Below are positions 5,488 to 5,719 of a stretch of 5,719 nt of DNA, one piece after another. The translations under genes and the position numbers were made by a program. Source of the DNA: Saprospiraceae bacterium (GTDB lineage Bacteria > Bacteroidota > Bacteroidia > Chitinophagales > Saprospiraceae); NCBI GenBank assembly GCA_014379665.1, contig JACMLK010000293.1:1-5719 (forward strand), given 5' to 3'. Within the stretch, counting starts at the first letter, position 1, and the number at the start of each line of letters is the position of its first letter. Below the pieces are notes generated by a model. It did not search any database and had not been told where the DNA came from. It was given only the letters and a program-made list of their open reading frames with translations.

Positions 5488-5712
5488 ATGGATGACATTC
5501 GTATGCGTGTAGGTTCACGCATTAAAGAATTACGTAATAATCTGAAGCTATCTCAGGAGCAATTAAGTTTTAAGGCTGATTTAGACAGAACTTATATTAC
5601 AAGTGTAGAGGCCGGGAAAAGAAATATTTCTGTGGTGGCGTTGGAGAAAATTATTAAGGCTTTGGGAACTGGCTACACAGAATTTTTTAATGATGAAAAT
5701 TTTAGATTATGA
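5488..5712 (+). CDS. XRE-family controller (C) protein of a restriction-modification system
   Basis: This 74-residue protein is a single HTH_3/XRE domain of five helices. The helix-turn-helix spans about residues 22-40 (LSQEQLSFKADLDRTYITSVE), with Arg34, Thr35 and Tyr36 in the recognition helix and GKRNIS (43-48) in the following loop. The LDRTYI..E...RN pattern is the hallmark of R-M controller proteins such as C.Esp1396I and C.AhdI, and the length fits. It would act as a DNA-binding dimer on the C-boxes at 5419-5453, first activating and then limiting its own transcript and the endonuclease gene that normally follows. The start at 5488 has no SD site; ATG at 5503 (codon 6) is a possible alternative. 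Its stop codon overlaps an ATG (see 5709). The adjoining vsr supports an R-M locus. A phage or toxin-antitoxin XRE regulator is the main alternative, made unlikely by the C-boxes. Confidence 0.9.
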   Translation: MDDIRMRVGSRIKELRNNLKLSQEQLSFKADLDRTYITSVEAGKRNISVVALEKIIKALGTGYTEFFNDENFRL

Positions 5713-5719
5713 AATTTAA
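5709..5719 (+). CDS. Start of a downstream gene cut by the window edge (possible endonuclease)
   Basis: The last A of the penultimate controller codon plus the TGA stop form ATGA (5709-5712), and the new frame reads ATG AAA TTT AA. This four-base stop-start overlap is typical of translational coupling. In controller-type R-M systems the restriction endonuclease gene commonly follows or overlaps the C gene in one transcript, so that is the first guess. Only three complete codons are visible, so identity and even coding status are unproven. Confidence 0.4.

Overview
The window looks like a piece of a Bacteroidota chromosome, perhaps from the Saprospiria/Chitinophagia side. The grounds are moderate-to-low GC by eye, start codons preceded by A-rich sequence rather than Shine-Dalgarno sites, matches to the Bacteroidota promoter element TAnnTTTG before two genes, short lipoprotein signals typical of the phylum, and an M1 metallopeptidase of a type common there. 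The genus cannot be fixed from this sequence.

Left part (1-4227), ordinary cell-envelope genes. A palindromic element that resembles dispersed REP-like repeats (49-102) precedes a predicted lipoprotein with a beta-propeller-like motif pattern (148-1068, +). This gene converges, with only 12 bp between, on a secreted M1-family metallopeptidase (1081-3423, -). Its probable start is 46 codons inside the longest open frame, at a clear signal peptide. A divergent promoter region of about 250 bp follows, then a small lipoprotein of unknown function (3670-4227, +) behind a good TAnnTTTG promoter.

Middle (4228-4949), about 720 bp without a credible gene but full of structure. It holds a hexamer array (GRTTRA) starting 1 bp after the lipoprotein stop codon, two adjacent perfect 8-bp-stem hairpins with three-base loops, an 11-bp degenerate array (consensus ACGTCGGGACA, about 14 in-phase units), and a weaker 7-bp-period stretch (TGGCTRT-like).

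Right part (4950-5719), the left end of what is probably a restriction-modification locus. It starts with a very short patch repair endonuclease (vsr, 4950-5369). After it come a 35-bp tandem C-box operator (5419-5453) and a small XRE-family protein that closely resembles R-M controller (C) proteins, notably the C.Esp1396I type (5488-5712). The stop of the controller gene overlaps a new ATG in the ATGA arrangement at the very edge (5709), so a translationally coupled gene, most likely the restriction endonuclease, probably continues outside the window. Vsr normally repairs T:G mismatches left by deamination of 5-methylcytosine, so the model predicts a C5-cytosine methyltransferase nearby. The controller would bind the C-boxes to activate and then limit its own operon, delaying the nuclease when the locus enters a new host. 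The methyltransferase and nuclease are not in view, so the complete system is inferred.
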